Positions 23,501 through 34,864 of a DNA stretch of 64,000 bases are shown in pieces (the first letter of the stretch is position 1; every line of letters starts with the position of its first letter). The notes under the pieces were generated by a model that was not told the DNA's origin, made no database searches, and saw only the letters and a list, made by a program, of their open reading frames with translations. A program made the translations under genes and the position numbers. Source of the stretch: Mercurialis annua (Eukaryota; Streptophyta; Magnoliopsida; Malpighiales; Euphorbiaceae); assembly GCF_937616625.2 (NCBI RefSeq), contig NC_065573.1, forward strand, positions 7,951,001 through 8,015,000. Direction: 5' to 3'.

Positions 23501-26500
23501 GCTTAAATCGCTAAAAAGGTGAAACATGTGGTTTTGCTTCATAATGTTTGTAAACGTTCGGCTTAAATTGAAAAAACGGTGAACGTTTGGATTTGTTTTG
23601 TAACGATTTAAATGTTTTGCTTAAATCGCTAAAAGGGGAAATGGTTGGATTTGTTTCGTAACGATTCTAAACGCTTAGCTTAAATAGCCAAAAAGGTGAA
23701 ACGTTTGGTTTTGTTTCGTAACGTTTGTAAACGTTTGGCTTAAATCGCTAAAAAGGGGAAACGTTTGGATTTGTTTCGTAACGTTTGTAAACGTTTGGCT
23801 TAAATTGCTAAAAAAGTGAAATGCTTGGATTTGTTTTGTAACGTTTGTAAACGTTTGCCTTAAATTCCAAAAAATGTGAAACGCTTGGATTTGTTTCGGA
23901 ACATTTGTAAACGTTTGCCTTAAATTGCTATAAAGGTGAAACGCTTGGATTTGTTTTCTAACATCTGTAAACGTTTGGCTTAAATTGCTAAAAAGGTGAA
24001 ACACTTGGTCTTGTTTCGTAATGTTTGTAAAGGTTTGGATGAAATGGCTAAAAATGTGAAACGTTTGGATTTGTTTCGAAACTTTTGTAAACGTGTGGCT
24101 TAAATCGCTAAAAAGGCGAAACGTTTGGATGTGTTTTTTATCGTTCGTAAAAACTTGCCTGAAAGTGTTAAAAAGGCGAAACATTTGGATTTGCTTCGTA
24201 ATGTTTGTAAATGTTTGGCTTAAATCGCTAAAAAGGGGCAACGTTTGGATTTGTTTCGTGACGTTTGTAAACATTTGGCTTAAATTGCTAAAAAGGTGAA
24301 ACGTTTGCATTTGTTTTGTAAAGTTTGTAAACGTTTGGCTTAAATCGCTAAAAAGGTTCAACATTTTGATATCTTTCTATACGTTTGTAAACGTTTGACT
24401 TAAATCGCTAAAAAGGTGAAACGTTTGGATTTGTTTCGTAGCGTTTGTAAACGTTTGGCTTAAATCGCTAAAAAGGTGAAACACTTGGATTTGTTTCGTA
24501 AAGTTTGTAAACATTTGGCTTAAATTGCTAAAAAGGTGAAACGTTTGGATTTGTTTCGTATTCTTTGTAAACGTTTGGCTTAAATTGCTAAGAAGGTGAA
24601 ACATTTTGATTTGTTTCATAACCTTTGGAAATGTTTGGCATAAATCGCTAAAAAGGTGAAACGGTTGGATTTGTTTCTTAACGTTTGTAAACGTTTGGCT
24701 TAAATTGCTAAAAAGGTGAAACGCTTAGATTTGTTTCGTAACGTTTGTAAACGTTTGGCTTAAATTTCTAAAAATGTGAAACGGTTGGATTTGTTTTGTA
24801 ATGTTTGTAAACATTTGGCTTAAATCGCTAAAAAGGTGAAACACTTGGATTTGTTTCGTAACATTTGTAAACGTTTGGATTAAATCGCTAAAAATGTGAA
24901 ACGTTTGAATATGTTTCGTAACGTTTAAACTTTTGGTTTTTTTTCTTAACGTTTATAAACGTTCGGCTTAAATAGCTAAAAAGATGAAATGTTTGGATTT
25001 GTTTTGTAATGTTTGTAAACATTTGACTTAAATCGCTAAAAAGGTGAAACGTTTGGATTTGTTTCCTAACGTTTGTTAACATTTGGCTTAAATTGCTAAA
25101 GAGGTGAAATATTTGGATTTGATTCATAACGTTTGCAAACGATTGGCTTAAATCTAAAAAGGTAAAACGTTTTGATTTGTTTCGTAACGTTTGTAAACAT
25201 TTGGCTTAAATTGGTAAAAAGGCGCAACGTTTGGATTTGTTTCGTAGCGTTTGTAAACGTTTAGCTTAAATCGTTAATAAGGTGAAACGTTTGGATTTAT
25301 TTCGTACCATTTGTAAATGTTTGGCTTAAATCTCTAAAAAGGTGAAACGTTTGGATTTGTTTCGTAACGTTTGTAAACATGTGGCTTAAATTACTAAAAA
25401 GGTGAAACGCTTGGTTTTTTTTATGGGAAACTTTTGGATTTGTTTTGTTACGTTTGTAAACGCGGCTTAAATCGCTAAAAAGGTGAAACGTTTGAATTTG
25501 TTTCGTAACGTTATATACGTTTGGCTTAAATCGCTGAAATGGGGAAACGTTTGGATTTGTTTCGTAACGTTTGTAAACGTTTGTCTTAAATCGTTAAAAA
25601 GGTGATTCGTTTGTTTTTATTTAGTATCGTTTGTAAACGTTTTGCTTAAATTGCTAAAAAGGTGAAACGTTTGGATTTGTTTTGAAACTTTGGTAAACGT
25701 GTGGCTTAAATCGCTAAAAAGGCGAAACGTTTGGATTTGTTTTTTATCGTTCGTAAAAACTTGCCTGAAGGTGCTAAAAAGACGAAACGTTTGGATTTGC
25801 TTCGTAATGTTTGTAAATGTTTGGCTTAAATCGCTAAAAAGGGGCAACGTTTGGATTTGTTTTGTGACGTTTGTAAACATTTGGCTTAAATTGCTAAAAA
25901 GGTGAAACGTTTGCATTTGTTTTGTAAAGTTTGTAAACGTTTGGCTTAAATCGCTAAAAAGGTTCAACATTTTGATTTCTTTCTATACGTTTGTAAACGT
26001 TTGACTTACATCGCTAAAAAGGTGAAACGTTTGGATTTGTTTCGTAACGTTTGTAAACGTTTGGCTTAAATCGCTAAAAAGGTGAAACACTTGGATTTGT
26101 TTCGTAAAGTTTGTAAACATTTGGCTTAAATTGCTAAAAAGGTGAAACGCTTGGATTTGTTTCGTAATGTTTGTAAACGTTTGGCTTAAATTGCTAAGAA
26201 GGTGAAACATTTTGATTTGTTTCATAACCTTTGGAAATGTTTGGCATAAATCGCTTAAAAGGTGAAACAGTTGGATTTGTTTCTTAACGTTTGTAAAGGT
26301 TTGGCTTAAATTGCTAAAAAGGTGAAACGCTTAGATTTGTTTCGTAACGTCTGTAAACGTTTGGCTTAAATTTCTAAAAATGTGAAACTGTTGGATTTGT
26401 TTTGTAATGTTTGTAAACATTTGGCTTAAATCGCTAAAAAGGTGAAACACTTGGTTTCGTTTCGTAACATTTGTAAACGTTTGGATTAAATCGCTAAAAA

Positions 26501-27824
26501 TGTGTAACGTTTGAATATGTTTCGTAACGTTTAAACTTTCGGTTTTTTTTCTTAACGTTTATAAACGTTTGGCTTAAATAGCTAAAAAGGTTAAATGTCT
26601 GGATTTGTATCGTAACGTTTGTAAACGTTTGACTTAAATTGCTAAAAAGGTGAAACGTTTGGATTTGTTTCCTAACGTTTGTTAACATTTGGCTTAAATC
26701 GCTAAAGAGGTGAAATATTTGGATTTGTTTCATAACGTTTGCAAACGATTGGCTTAAATCTAAAAAGGTAAAACGTTTTGATTTGTTTCGTAACGTTTGT
26801 AAACGTTTGGCTTAAATTGGTAAAAAGGCGCAACGTTTGGATTTGTTTCGTAGCGTTTGTAAACGTTTAGCTTAAATCGTTAATAAGGTGAAACGTTTGG
26901 ATTTATTTCGTACCATTTGTAAATGTTTGGCTTAAATGTCTAAAAAGGTGAAACGTTTGGATTTATTTCGTAACGTTTGTAAACGTGTGGCTTAAATTAC
27001 TAAAAAGGTGAAACGCTTGGTTTTGTTTATGGGAAACGTTTGGATTTGTTTCGTTACGTTTGTAAACGCGGCTTAAATCGCTAAAAAGGTGAAACGTTTG
27101 AATTTGTTTCGTAACGTTATATACGTTTGGCTTAAATCGCTGAAATGGGGAAACGTTTGGATTTGTTTCGTAACGTTTGTAAACGTTTGTCTTATATCGT
27201 TAAAAAGGTAATTCGTTTGTTTTTATTTCGTATCGTTTGTAAACGTTTTACTTAAATTGCTAAAAAGGTGAAACGCCTGGATTTGATTCGTAACGTTTGT
27301 AAACGTTTGCCTTAAATTGCTAAAAAGGTGAAACGCCTGGATTTGTTTCGTATTGTTTGTAAACGTTTGGTTTTGTTTCGTAACGTTTGGATTTTTTTCG
27401 TAACGTTTGTAATGTTTGGCTTAAATCAACAAGAAGGTGAAACGTTTGGATTTGTTTCATAAAGTTTGTAAACATTTGGCTTAAATCGCTAAAAATGTGA
27501 AAAGTTTGGATTTGTTTCGCAACGTTTATAAACGTTTGGCTTAAATTTCTAAAATGGTGAAACGCTTGGATTTTTTTCATAATGTTTGTAAACGTTTTAC
27601 TTAAATCGCTAAAAAGGTGAAACGTCCTGTTTTGTTTCGTTACATTTGTAAACGTTTCGCTTAAATCGCTAAAAAGGTGAAACGTCCTGTTTTGTTTCGT
27701 AAAGTTTGTAAACGTTTGGCTTAAATCGCTAAAAAGGTGAAACGTTTGGATTTGTTTCATAACATTTGTAAACGTTTTGCTTATATCGCTAAAATGGTGA
27801 AACAATTGGATTTGTTTCGTAACG
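23501..27824 (-). repeat. 60-bp satellite array, - orientation (unit A)
   Basis: About 72 monomers. The first monomers after E2 match those after E3 at 34865, as expected for a duplicated flank. The stretch contains a large internal tandem duplication (about 24055-27266). The longest open frame, 229 residues at 23675-24364, is the 20-residue satellite translation. Two monomers near 27620-27700 share the unusual CCTGTTTTG variant, a useful marker of unit A and B correspondence. Confidence 0.95.
24055..27266 (-). repeat. 1606-bp tandem duplication in the satellite
   Basis: Blocks of about 24055-25660 and 25661-27266 align at a constant 1606-bp offset (about 27 monomers). Landmarks repeated at this offset include the degenerate TTTTTTATCGTTCG monomer (24133 and 25739), and the truncated ATGGGAAAC monomer (25423 and 27029). 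Only one copy of the block is present in unit B (ATGGGAAAC at 37697), so the duplication is either younger than the A/B split or was lost from B. Confidence 0.85.
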
Positions 27825-27831
27825 TATTAGC
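27820..27831. other. satellite inversion joint 2 (unit A)
   Basis: Minus-orientation monomers stop in TTTGTTTCGTAACGT and plus-orientation monomers start at once with ATTAGCGATTTAAGCC. The same joint occurs at 50125 in unit B (CGTAACGTTTTAGCG). The shared joint shows it existed before the tandem duplication. Confidence 0.92.
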
Positions 27832-30800
27832 GATTTAAGCCAAACCTTTACAAATGTTACGAAACAAATCCAAACGTTTCACCTTTGTAGCGATTTATGC
27901 CAAACGTTTACATACGTTACGAAACAAATCCAAACGTTTCACCTTTTGAGTAATTGAAGCCAAACGTTTACAAAAGTTACGAAACAAATCCAAACGTTTC
28001 CCCTTTTTAGCGATTTAAGCCAAACGTTTACAAACGTTACGAAACAAATCCAAACATTTCACCTTTTTAGTGATTTAAGCCAAACGTTTGCAAAGGTTAT
28101 GAAACAAATCCAAATTTTTTACCTTTTTAGCAATTTAAGCCAAACGTTTACAAACGTTACAAATACAATTCCAAGCTAGCAATTTAAGGCAAACGATTAC
28201 AAACGTTACGAAACAAATTCAAGCGTTTCACCTTTTAAGCGATTTAAGACAAACGTTTACAAACGTTAGGAAACAAATCTAAACATTTCACCTTTTTAGC
28301 GATTTAAGCCAAACGTTTACAAACGATACGAAACAAATCCAAGCGTTTCACCTTTTTAGCAATTTAAGCCAAACGTTTACAAACGTTACAAATCCAAACG
28401 TTCCCCCTTTTTAGAGATTTAAGACAAACGTTTAAAACGTTACGAAATCAATCCAAACGTTTCCCCTTTTTAGCGATTTATGCCAAACGTCTACAAACGT
28501 TACGAAACAAATCCAAACGTTTCACCTTTTTAGCAATTGAAGACAAACGTTACGAAACAAATCCAAACGTTTCTCCTTTTTAGCGATTGAAACCAAACGT
28601 TTACAAACGATACGAAACAAATACCAAGCGTTTCACCTTTTTAGCAATTTAAGCCAAATGTTTACAAATCTAACAAAACAAATCCAAATGTTTCACCTTT
28701 TTAGCAATTTAAGCCAACAGAACGTTACGAAACAAATCCAAGCGTTTCACCTTTTCTAGCTATTTAAACCAAACGTTAGGAAACAAATCCAAGCGTTTCA
28801 CCTTTTTAGCGATTTAAGTCAAACGTTTACAAACGTTACAAAACAAATCCAAACGTTTCGCCTTTTTAGCGATTTAAGCAAAACATTTACAAACGTTACG
28901 AAACAAATCCAAACGTTTCCCCTTTTTAACGATATAAGCCTAACATTTACAAACGTTACGAAACAAATCCAAACGTTTCACCTTTTTAGCGATTTAAGCC
29001 AAACTTTTACAAAGGTTATGAAACAAATCCAAACGTTTCGCTTTTTTAGCGATTTAAGCCAAACATTTACAAACGTTACGAAACAAAATGAAACGTTTAA
29101 AACGTTATAAAACAAATCCAAACGTTCACATTTTTAGCGATTTAAGCCAAAGCTTTACATACGTTACAAAAAAAACCAAGTGTGTCATCTTTTTAGCAAT
29201 TTAAGCCAAACGTTTATAAACGTTACAAAACAAATCCAACCGTTTCACCTTTTTAGCAATTTAAGCCAAACGTTACGAAACAAAGCCAAACGTTACGAAA
29301 CAAAGCCAAACGTTTGACCTTTTTTAGCGATTTAGGCCAAACGTTTACAAACATTATGAAACAAATACAAACGTTTCGTCTTTTTAGCAATTTAAACCAA
29401 ACGTTTACAAACGTTACAAAACAAAAACCAAACGTTTGAAACGTTATAAAACTAATCAAAGCGTTCACATTTTTAGCGATTTAAGTCAAACCCTTACAAA
29501 CGTTGCGAAACAAAACCAAGCGTTGCACCTTTTAAGCAATTTAAGCCAAACGTTTACAAACTTTACAAAACAAATCCAAGCGTTTCATCTTATTAGGAAT
29601 TTAAGCCAAACGTTTACAAAAGTTCCGAAACAAATCAACACGTTTCACCTTTTTAGCAATTTAAGCCAAATGTTTACAAACGCTACGAAACAAATCCAAA
29701 CGTTTCATCTTTTTAGCGATTTAAGCCGAACGTTTACAAACGTTACGAAACAAAACCAAACGTTTCACCTTCTTTGCAATTTAAGCCAAAAGTGTACAAA
29801 CGTTACGAAACAAATCCAAACATTTACCCTTTTTAGAGATTTAATCCAAACGTTTAAAACGTTACAAAATAAATCCAACGTTTCACCTTTTTAGTGATTT
29901 ACACCAAACGTTTGCAAACGTTTCGAAACAAATCAAAACGTTTCACTTTTTTAAATATTGAAGCCAAACATTTGCAAACGTTACGAAACAAATCCAAACG
30001 TTTTGCCTTTTTAAAGATTGAAGCCAAACCTTTACAAACGTTACGAAATAAATCCAAACGTTTCACCTTTTTAGCGATTTGAGCAAACGTTTACAAACGT
30101 TACGAAATAAAAACCAAGTGTTTCAACTTTTTGGCAATTTAAGCCAAATATTTACAAACTTTCCGAAACAAATCGAAGCGTTTCACTTTTTTAGGAATTT
30201 AATTCAAACGTTTACAAACGTTACAAAACAAATACAAGCGTTTCACCTTTTTAGCAATTTAAGCCAAACGTTTACAAACGTTACGAAACAAATCGAAACG
30301 TTTGATCTTTTTAGTGATTTAAGCCGAACGTTTACAAACGTTACGAAACAAAACCAAACGTTTCACCTTTTTAGCAATTTAAGCCAGAAATTTACAAACG
30401 TTACGAAAAAAATCTGAACATTTCCCCTTTTTAGCGATTTAAGCCAAACGTTTAAAATGTTACGAAACAAATCCAAACGTTTCACCTTTTTAGCGATTTA
30501 AGCCGAACGTTTACAAACGTTACGAAACAAAACAAAACGTTTCACCTTTTTAGCAATTTAAGCCAAAAGTTTACAAACGTTATGAAACAAATCCAAACAT
30601 TTACCCTTTTTATAGATTTAATCCAAACGTTTAAAACGTTACAAAACAAATCCAACGTTTCACATTTTTAGTGATTTATGCCAAACGTTTGCAAACGTTT
30701 CGAAACAAATCAAAACGTTTCACTTTTTTAAATATTGCAGCCAAACATATACAAACGTTACGAAACAAATCCAAACGTTTTGCCTTTTTAAAGATTAAAG

Positions 30801-32511
30801 CCAAACCTTTACAAACGTTACGAAACAAATCCAAACGTTTCACCTTTTTAGAGATTTAAGCAAACGTTTATAAACGTTACGAAACAAAAACCAAGTGTTC
30901 CATCTTTTTGGCAATTTAAGCCAAACGTTTACAAACTTTTCGAAACAAATCGAAGCGTTTCACATTTTTAGGAATTTAATTCAAACGTTTACAAACGTTA
31001 CAAAACAAATACAAGCGTTTCACCTTTTTAGCAATTTAAGCCAAACGTTTACAAAAGTTACGAAACAAATCGAAACGTTTCACCTTTTTAGCGATTTAAG
31101 CCGAACTTTTACAAACGTTACGAAACAAAACCAAACGTTTCACCTTTTTAGCAATTTAAGCCAAAATTTTACAATCGTTACGAACCAAATCCAAACATTT
31201 CCCCTTTTTTGCGATTTAAGCCAAACGTTTAAAACGTTACGAAACAAATCCAAACGTTTCCCCTTTTTAGGGATTTATGCCAAACGTTTACAAACGTTAC
31301 GAAACAAATCCAAACGTTTCACCTCTTTAGCGATTGATCCCAAACGTTTACAAACGCTACGAAACAAAAACCACGCGTTTCACCTTTTTAGCAATTTAAG
31401 CCAAACGATTACAAATGTAACGAAACAAATCAAAATGTTTCACCTTTTTAGTAATTTAAGCCAAACGTTTACAAATGTTACGAAACAAATCCAAGCGTTT
31501 CACCTTTTTAGCGATTTAAGCCGAACGTTTACAAACGTTACGAAACAAATCCAAACATTTCACATTTTTAGCAATTTAAGCTATACGTTTACAAATGTTA
31601 CGAAACAAATCCAAATGTTTCACCTTTTCAGAGATTTAAGTCAAGCGTTTACAAACGTTACGAAACAAAACGAAACGCTTAAAACGTTACAAAACAAATC
31701 CAAACGTTCACATTTTTAGCGATTTAAGCCAAACCTTTACATACGTTACGAAACAAAACCAAGTATTTCACCTTTTTAGCAATTTAAGCCAAACGTTTAC
31801 AAACGTTAGAAAACTAATCCAAGCGTTTCACCTTTTTAGCGCTTTAAACCGAACGTTTACAAACGTTACAAAAAAACCAAATTAATAAAAGGTTACGAAA
31901 CAAATCCAAACGTTTCACCTTTTTAGCAATTTAAGCCAAACGTTAACAAACGTTACGAAACAAATCCAAGTGTTTCACCTTTTTAGTAATTTAAGCCAAA
32001 CATTTACAAACGTTACAAAATTTCAAACATTTCTCCTTTTTTGCAATTTAAGCCAAACGTTTACAAACGTTATGAAATAAATTCAAACGTTTCCCCTTTT
32101 TATCAATTTAAGCAAAACGTTTACAAACGATACGAAACAAATCCAAACGTTTTGCCTTTTTAGCAATTTAAGCCAAACGTTTCTGCTTCTTAGCGATTTA
32201 AGCCAAACATATACCAACATTACGGAAAAAAAACAAAACGCTTAAAAAGTTACAAAACAAATCCAAAGGTTCACATTATTAGCGATTGAAGCCAAACCTT
32301 TACATATATTATGAAACAAAACAAAGCGTTTACCCTTTTTAGTAATTTAAGCCAAACGTTTACAGACGTTAGAAAAGAAATCCAAGTGTTTCAACTTTTT
32401 AGCAATTTAAGCAAACGTTTACAAACGTTCTGAAACAAATTCAAGCGTTTCACATTTTTAGGAATTTAAGCTAAACGTTTACACATGTTACCAAACAAAT
32501 CCAAGCGTTTC
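27825..32511 (+). repeat. 60-bp satellite array, + orientation (unit A)
   Basis: About 78 monomers after the inversion joint. It includes a 777-bp internal duplication (about 29705-31256). The longest open frame in the window's satellite, 274 residues at 30895-31719, lies here and is again the 20-residue periodic translation, drifting in frame where monomers have indels. The array ends abruptly within CCAAGCGTTTC where it joins LTR E3. Confidence 0.95.
29705..31256 (+). repeat. 777-bp tandem duplication in the satellite
   Basis: Blocks of about 29705-30480 and 30481-31256 share an ordered set of variant monomers, such as AGTGATTTA followed by GCCAAACGTTTGC near 29894 and 30671, AAATATTG(A/C)AGCC near 29955 and 30732, and AAAGATTGAAGCC or AAAGATTAAAGCC near 30014 and 30790. 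The period is 777 bp with small indels. Unit B has one equivalent block only. Confidence 0.8.
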
Positions 32512-32842
32512 GGAAAAGATTATAGCGAGGAAATTAATATTATATTTCATTTTTAAAATTGGAATTGGAATTAAAAGGAAAAATGTCTAAAAAGTCACAA
32601 AATAGAGTTTAGGGACTAAAGTGGTAATTTAGCCAATTACGTCTCAAGAAGGGAAATTATAAGTTTTTGACGGGAAAATGTAAATTCTTGGGTTGTATTA
32701 TTTATTGGATATAAATAATACGTATACATTATGATATAAGTACTAATTAATTTAGTTATGGACTACAGTGAGCAAAAGAAAAGTTTAAAGGTTAATTTGT
32801 AATAAAATGAAGAGAACAATGACCAAAGTGGGACTTTGACCA

Positions 32843-32844
<2 letters not shown>

Positions 32845-32907
<63 letters not shown>

Positions 32908-32908
32908 A
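32845..32908. repeat. (TA)n(GA)n microsatellite at the E3 TATA position
   Basis: About 15 TA units followed by about 17 GA units, with one interruption (GC). The same place in E2 has only a short GATATATATATAGA, so the run expanded after the A/B duplication. Confidence 0.93.
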
Positions 32909-33073
32909 CGATATGAATCAAAATCCTCTAGAAGCTTTCATCCTTTCCTCGTGCTTTCATCGTTCCTCACCGTCGATCGCTCACCGTTTCTCCGTTCGAC
33001 GTCCGATTCAAGCGATTTTCGCATCGATCTCTACGAAATCGAAAGCTCTATTGATCTTAAGCTTCATTTTAAG

Positions 33074-34414
33074 GTAAAACTTCGAAAATTGTTGTTGAAA
33101 TTCGAATTCAGTGGCTGTTTCTTAGTTAATGTTATGTTTAAATTGGAATTCGACGAAACTAGCTCGGTTTTAATATTTTTGGAAAAACGAAGTTACGGGT
33201 TTTGTCAGTTAGAGTATCTTTTAGGTGTTTGGGGGATTGGAGCACGTCGGGATGGTCAGAAAGCCCCGGAAATCGGATTTTCAGGGGGCTGTGCACTTGG
33301 TGCACGAACGTGCACCAGCACGGGTGCACGAACGTGCACCAGCTGAGGTGCACGAACGTGCACCAGGGTTGCACGAACGTGCACCAGGGTTGCACGAACG
33401 TGCACCCGCTGAGGCGCGCGAACGTGCATCCAAATTGCACGAGTGTGCATACGGACCGTGTTTCGACCTATGTATTCAATATTTTCGAACATTTGACTCT
33501 AAAGACGAATTACGGACCCCGAGAATCATATGTCTCGAGATAAGCTCGACGTTTTACGCGATTAGCAATAACGGAAAACGTTAAGGAAGTTATACGAATC
33601 TCGAATACGAGGAATAGTATTCGCTAAGTCGTAAATACGACCAAGGGTTATCAAATACATGAATAATAATATGGATGAAACCTAAAACCTAGCACTTTAA
33701 AGTATTATACGTATAAACACGAGGTTCACGTCTAACTATTAAACGTTAATTAATGTATCAGACGTATCAACAAGCAGCGAGGTCAGTAGACGAGGACTAG
33801 CACTAGCATATTACCACATCGACCTCATTATAAAGTGGATAGCTGTCACAGTGAGTTGCACTTTACTTTCGTGTATTATGTATTAAAACAATCTGATATT
33901 ATATTTTAAATATATGTGTATTATTTATACGCATCGCATTATATATGATTTATTGAAATGTTATATATAGTTCAATTGAATTTTATGTACGAAGGATTAG
34001 TATGAGATCCGAAGAAACTAGCTACCTATTGGGTCTCAATTGGCTGTGCGATCACCAGTATCGAGTCAGTCTAGTGTGTCTGAATATGAGGAATGATTTG
34101 AAATATATATATATATATGTGCATGATATGATTATGAATATGAATTTCGATACGAGCGAGAACTGGGTTAAAGTAACCTGAGCCCCGTATCTAGTGGGTT
34201 AGACCCACACTTTGGGATTAAGAGATTGGTTGCGGCCGACGTGTTGAGTTTTAGGATTTTAGTTTCAAACGGATCAAGTTCTTGCTTATATGTATTTTTA
34301 TATTATTGTTTTCTTGAGATGCGATGTCATGTTTTTATAATAATACTGTTAGTAAAATGCAAACTCACTCAGTATTTTCCCAAATACTGACCCCTCACCT
34401 TTGATGTCTTTCAG
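33074..34414 (+). other. putative LTR intron (E3)
   Basis: Donor-like TTTTAAG|GTAAAAC at 33074 and acceptor-like GATGTCTTTCAG ending at 34414, inherited from E2. Bases directly after the acceptor are deleted relative to E2. With no 5' LTR segment, this copy is unlikely to be expressed from its own full promoter. Confidence 0.35.
33299..33450 (+). repeat. palindromic minisatellite in LTR E3
   Basis: About seven units of 21-24 bp, each with the inverted repeat GCACGAACGTGC or a close relative (GCGCGAACGTGC, GCACGAGTGTGC). E2 has about four units at the same place, so the array changed length after the duplication. Confidence 0.88.
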
Positions 34415-34864
34415 AGGCCAATTTTTGGGATTCGGAAGTCATTCCCACATGTATAGTTCTCGACTTCCATAGTGATGCAGTAGTGGTCCTGTGTCAATAG
34501 AGTCGTAACCTTGATGGCAGTACATTTTGGTTATGTGTTTTACTTGCTGTCTTTGTTCATATGTTTTTGTAGGCTACGTACGATATGTTTTGTTCACGGC
34601 ACCAGATGCCGGTGATATGTTTGATATACTAATATGTATATAATCCAGTGAGGCCAGTTTGTAGGAGGTACAGTAACTAGAGCTCACGAGGATATCAGAA
34701 TAACTAGTGTAAAATTTATATATATATGTATGTGTTTGCTTCCGTTGTATATGTATTATATTATCTGCGAAAAGGTTTTTGGTAAATTAGTCTTGCTACG
34801 GGTTTCGAAGCTATCACTCTCATTCCCTAGCGCCAGTTACGGCTCAATAATTAGGGTCGTGACA

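Larger units (their letters stand above)
21254..32511. repeat. tandem-duplication unit A (11.3 kb)
   Basis: This unit runs from inside LTR E2 through the minus satellite, the inversion joint at 27825 and the plus satellite to 32511. It is repeated as unit B (32512-53431). Matching landmarks: the LTR end followed by GCTTAAATCGC (23500 and 34864), the ATGGGAAAC variant (25423 and 27029 in A; 37697 in B), two CCTGTTTTG units (27625 and 27685; 49925 and 49985), the inversion joint (27825; 50125), and the GGTTCTGAAACAAATTCAAG block (near 32427; near 53346). Unit A has extra internal duplications of 1606 and 777 bp that B lacks. Confidence 0.88.
32512..34864 (+). mobile_element. 5'-truncated LTR fragment E3 (duplicate of E2)
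   Basis: Homologous to E2 from 21254 to its end at GGGTCGTGACA, followed by the same flank GCTTAAATCGC. It lacks the first LTR segment and the MULE because the duplication breakpoint lies inside the LTR. It is not an independent insertion. Differences from E2 include a long TA/GA run at 32845-32908, an expanded palindromic array (33299-33450) and a short deletion right after the acceptor-like CAG at 34414. Confidence 0.9.

Noticed and set aside
30895..31719. Long open frames in the satellite (up to 274 residues, MFHLFSDLSQTFTNV-type repeats)
   Set aside because: The 60-bp unit equals 20 codons, so any stop-free frame of the monomer stays open indefinitely. A random 20-codon unit is stop-free with probability about 0.38, so one or two open frames of six are expected. 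The frames break and shift with monomer indels, occur in every array and have no consistent start or regulatory context.
33202..33584. VHERAP / CTNVHQ-type repeated peptides in LTR E3 (and in E2, E5)
   Set aside because: They are translations of the palindromic minisatellite in several frames on both strands; because the unit is self-complementary both strands give similar peptides.
32512..34864. E3 as an independent LTR insertion
   Set aside because: Its right flank is the same satellite sequence as E2's right flank and its left edge is a non-LTR boundary at a microhomology joint, so it is a duplicated fragment of E2.
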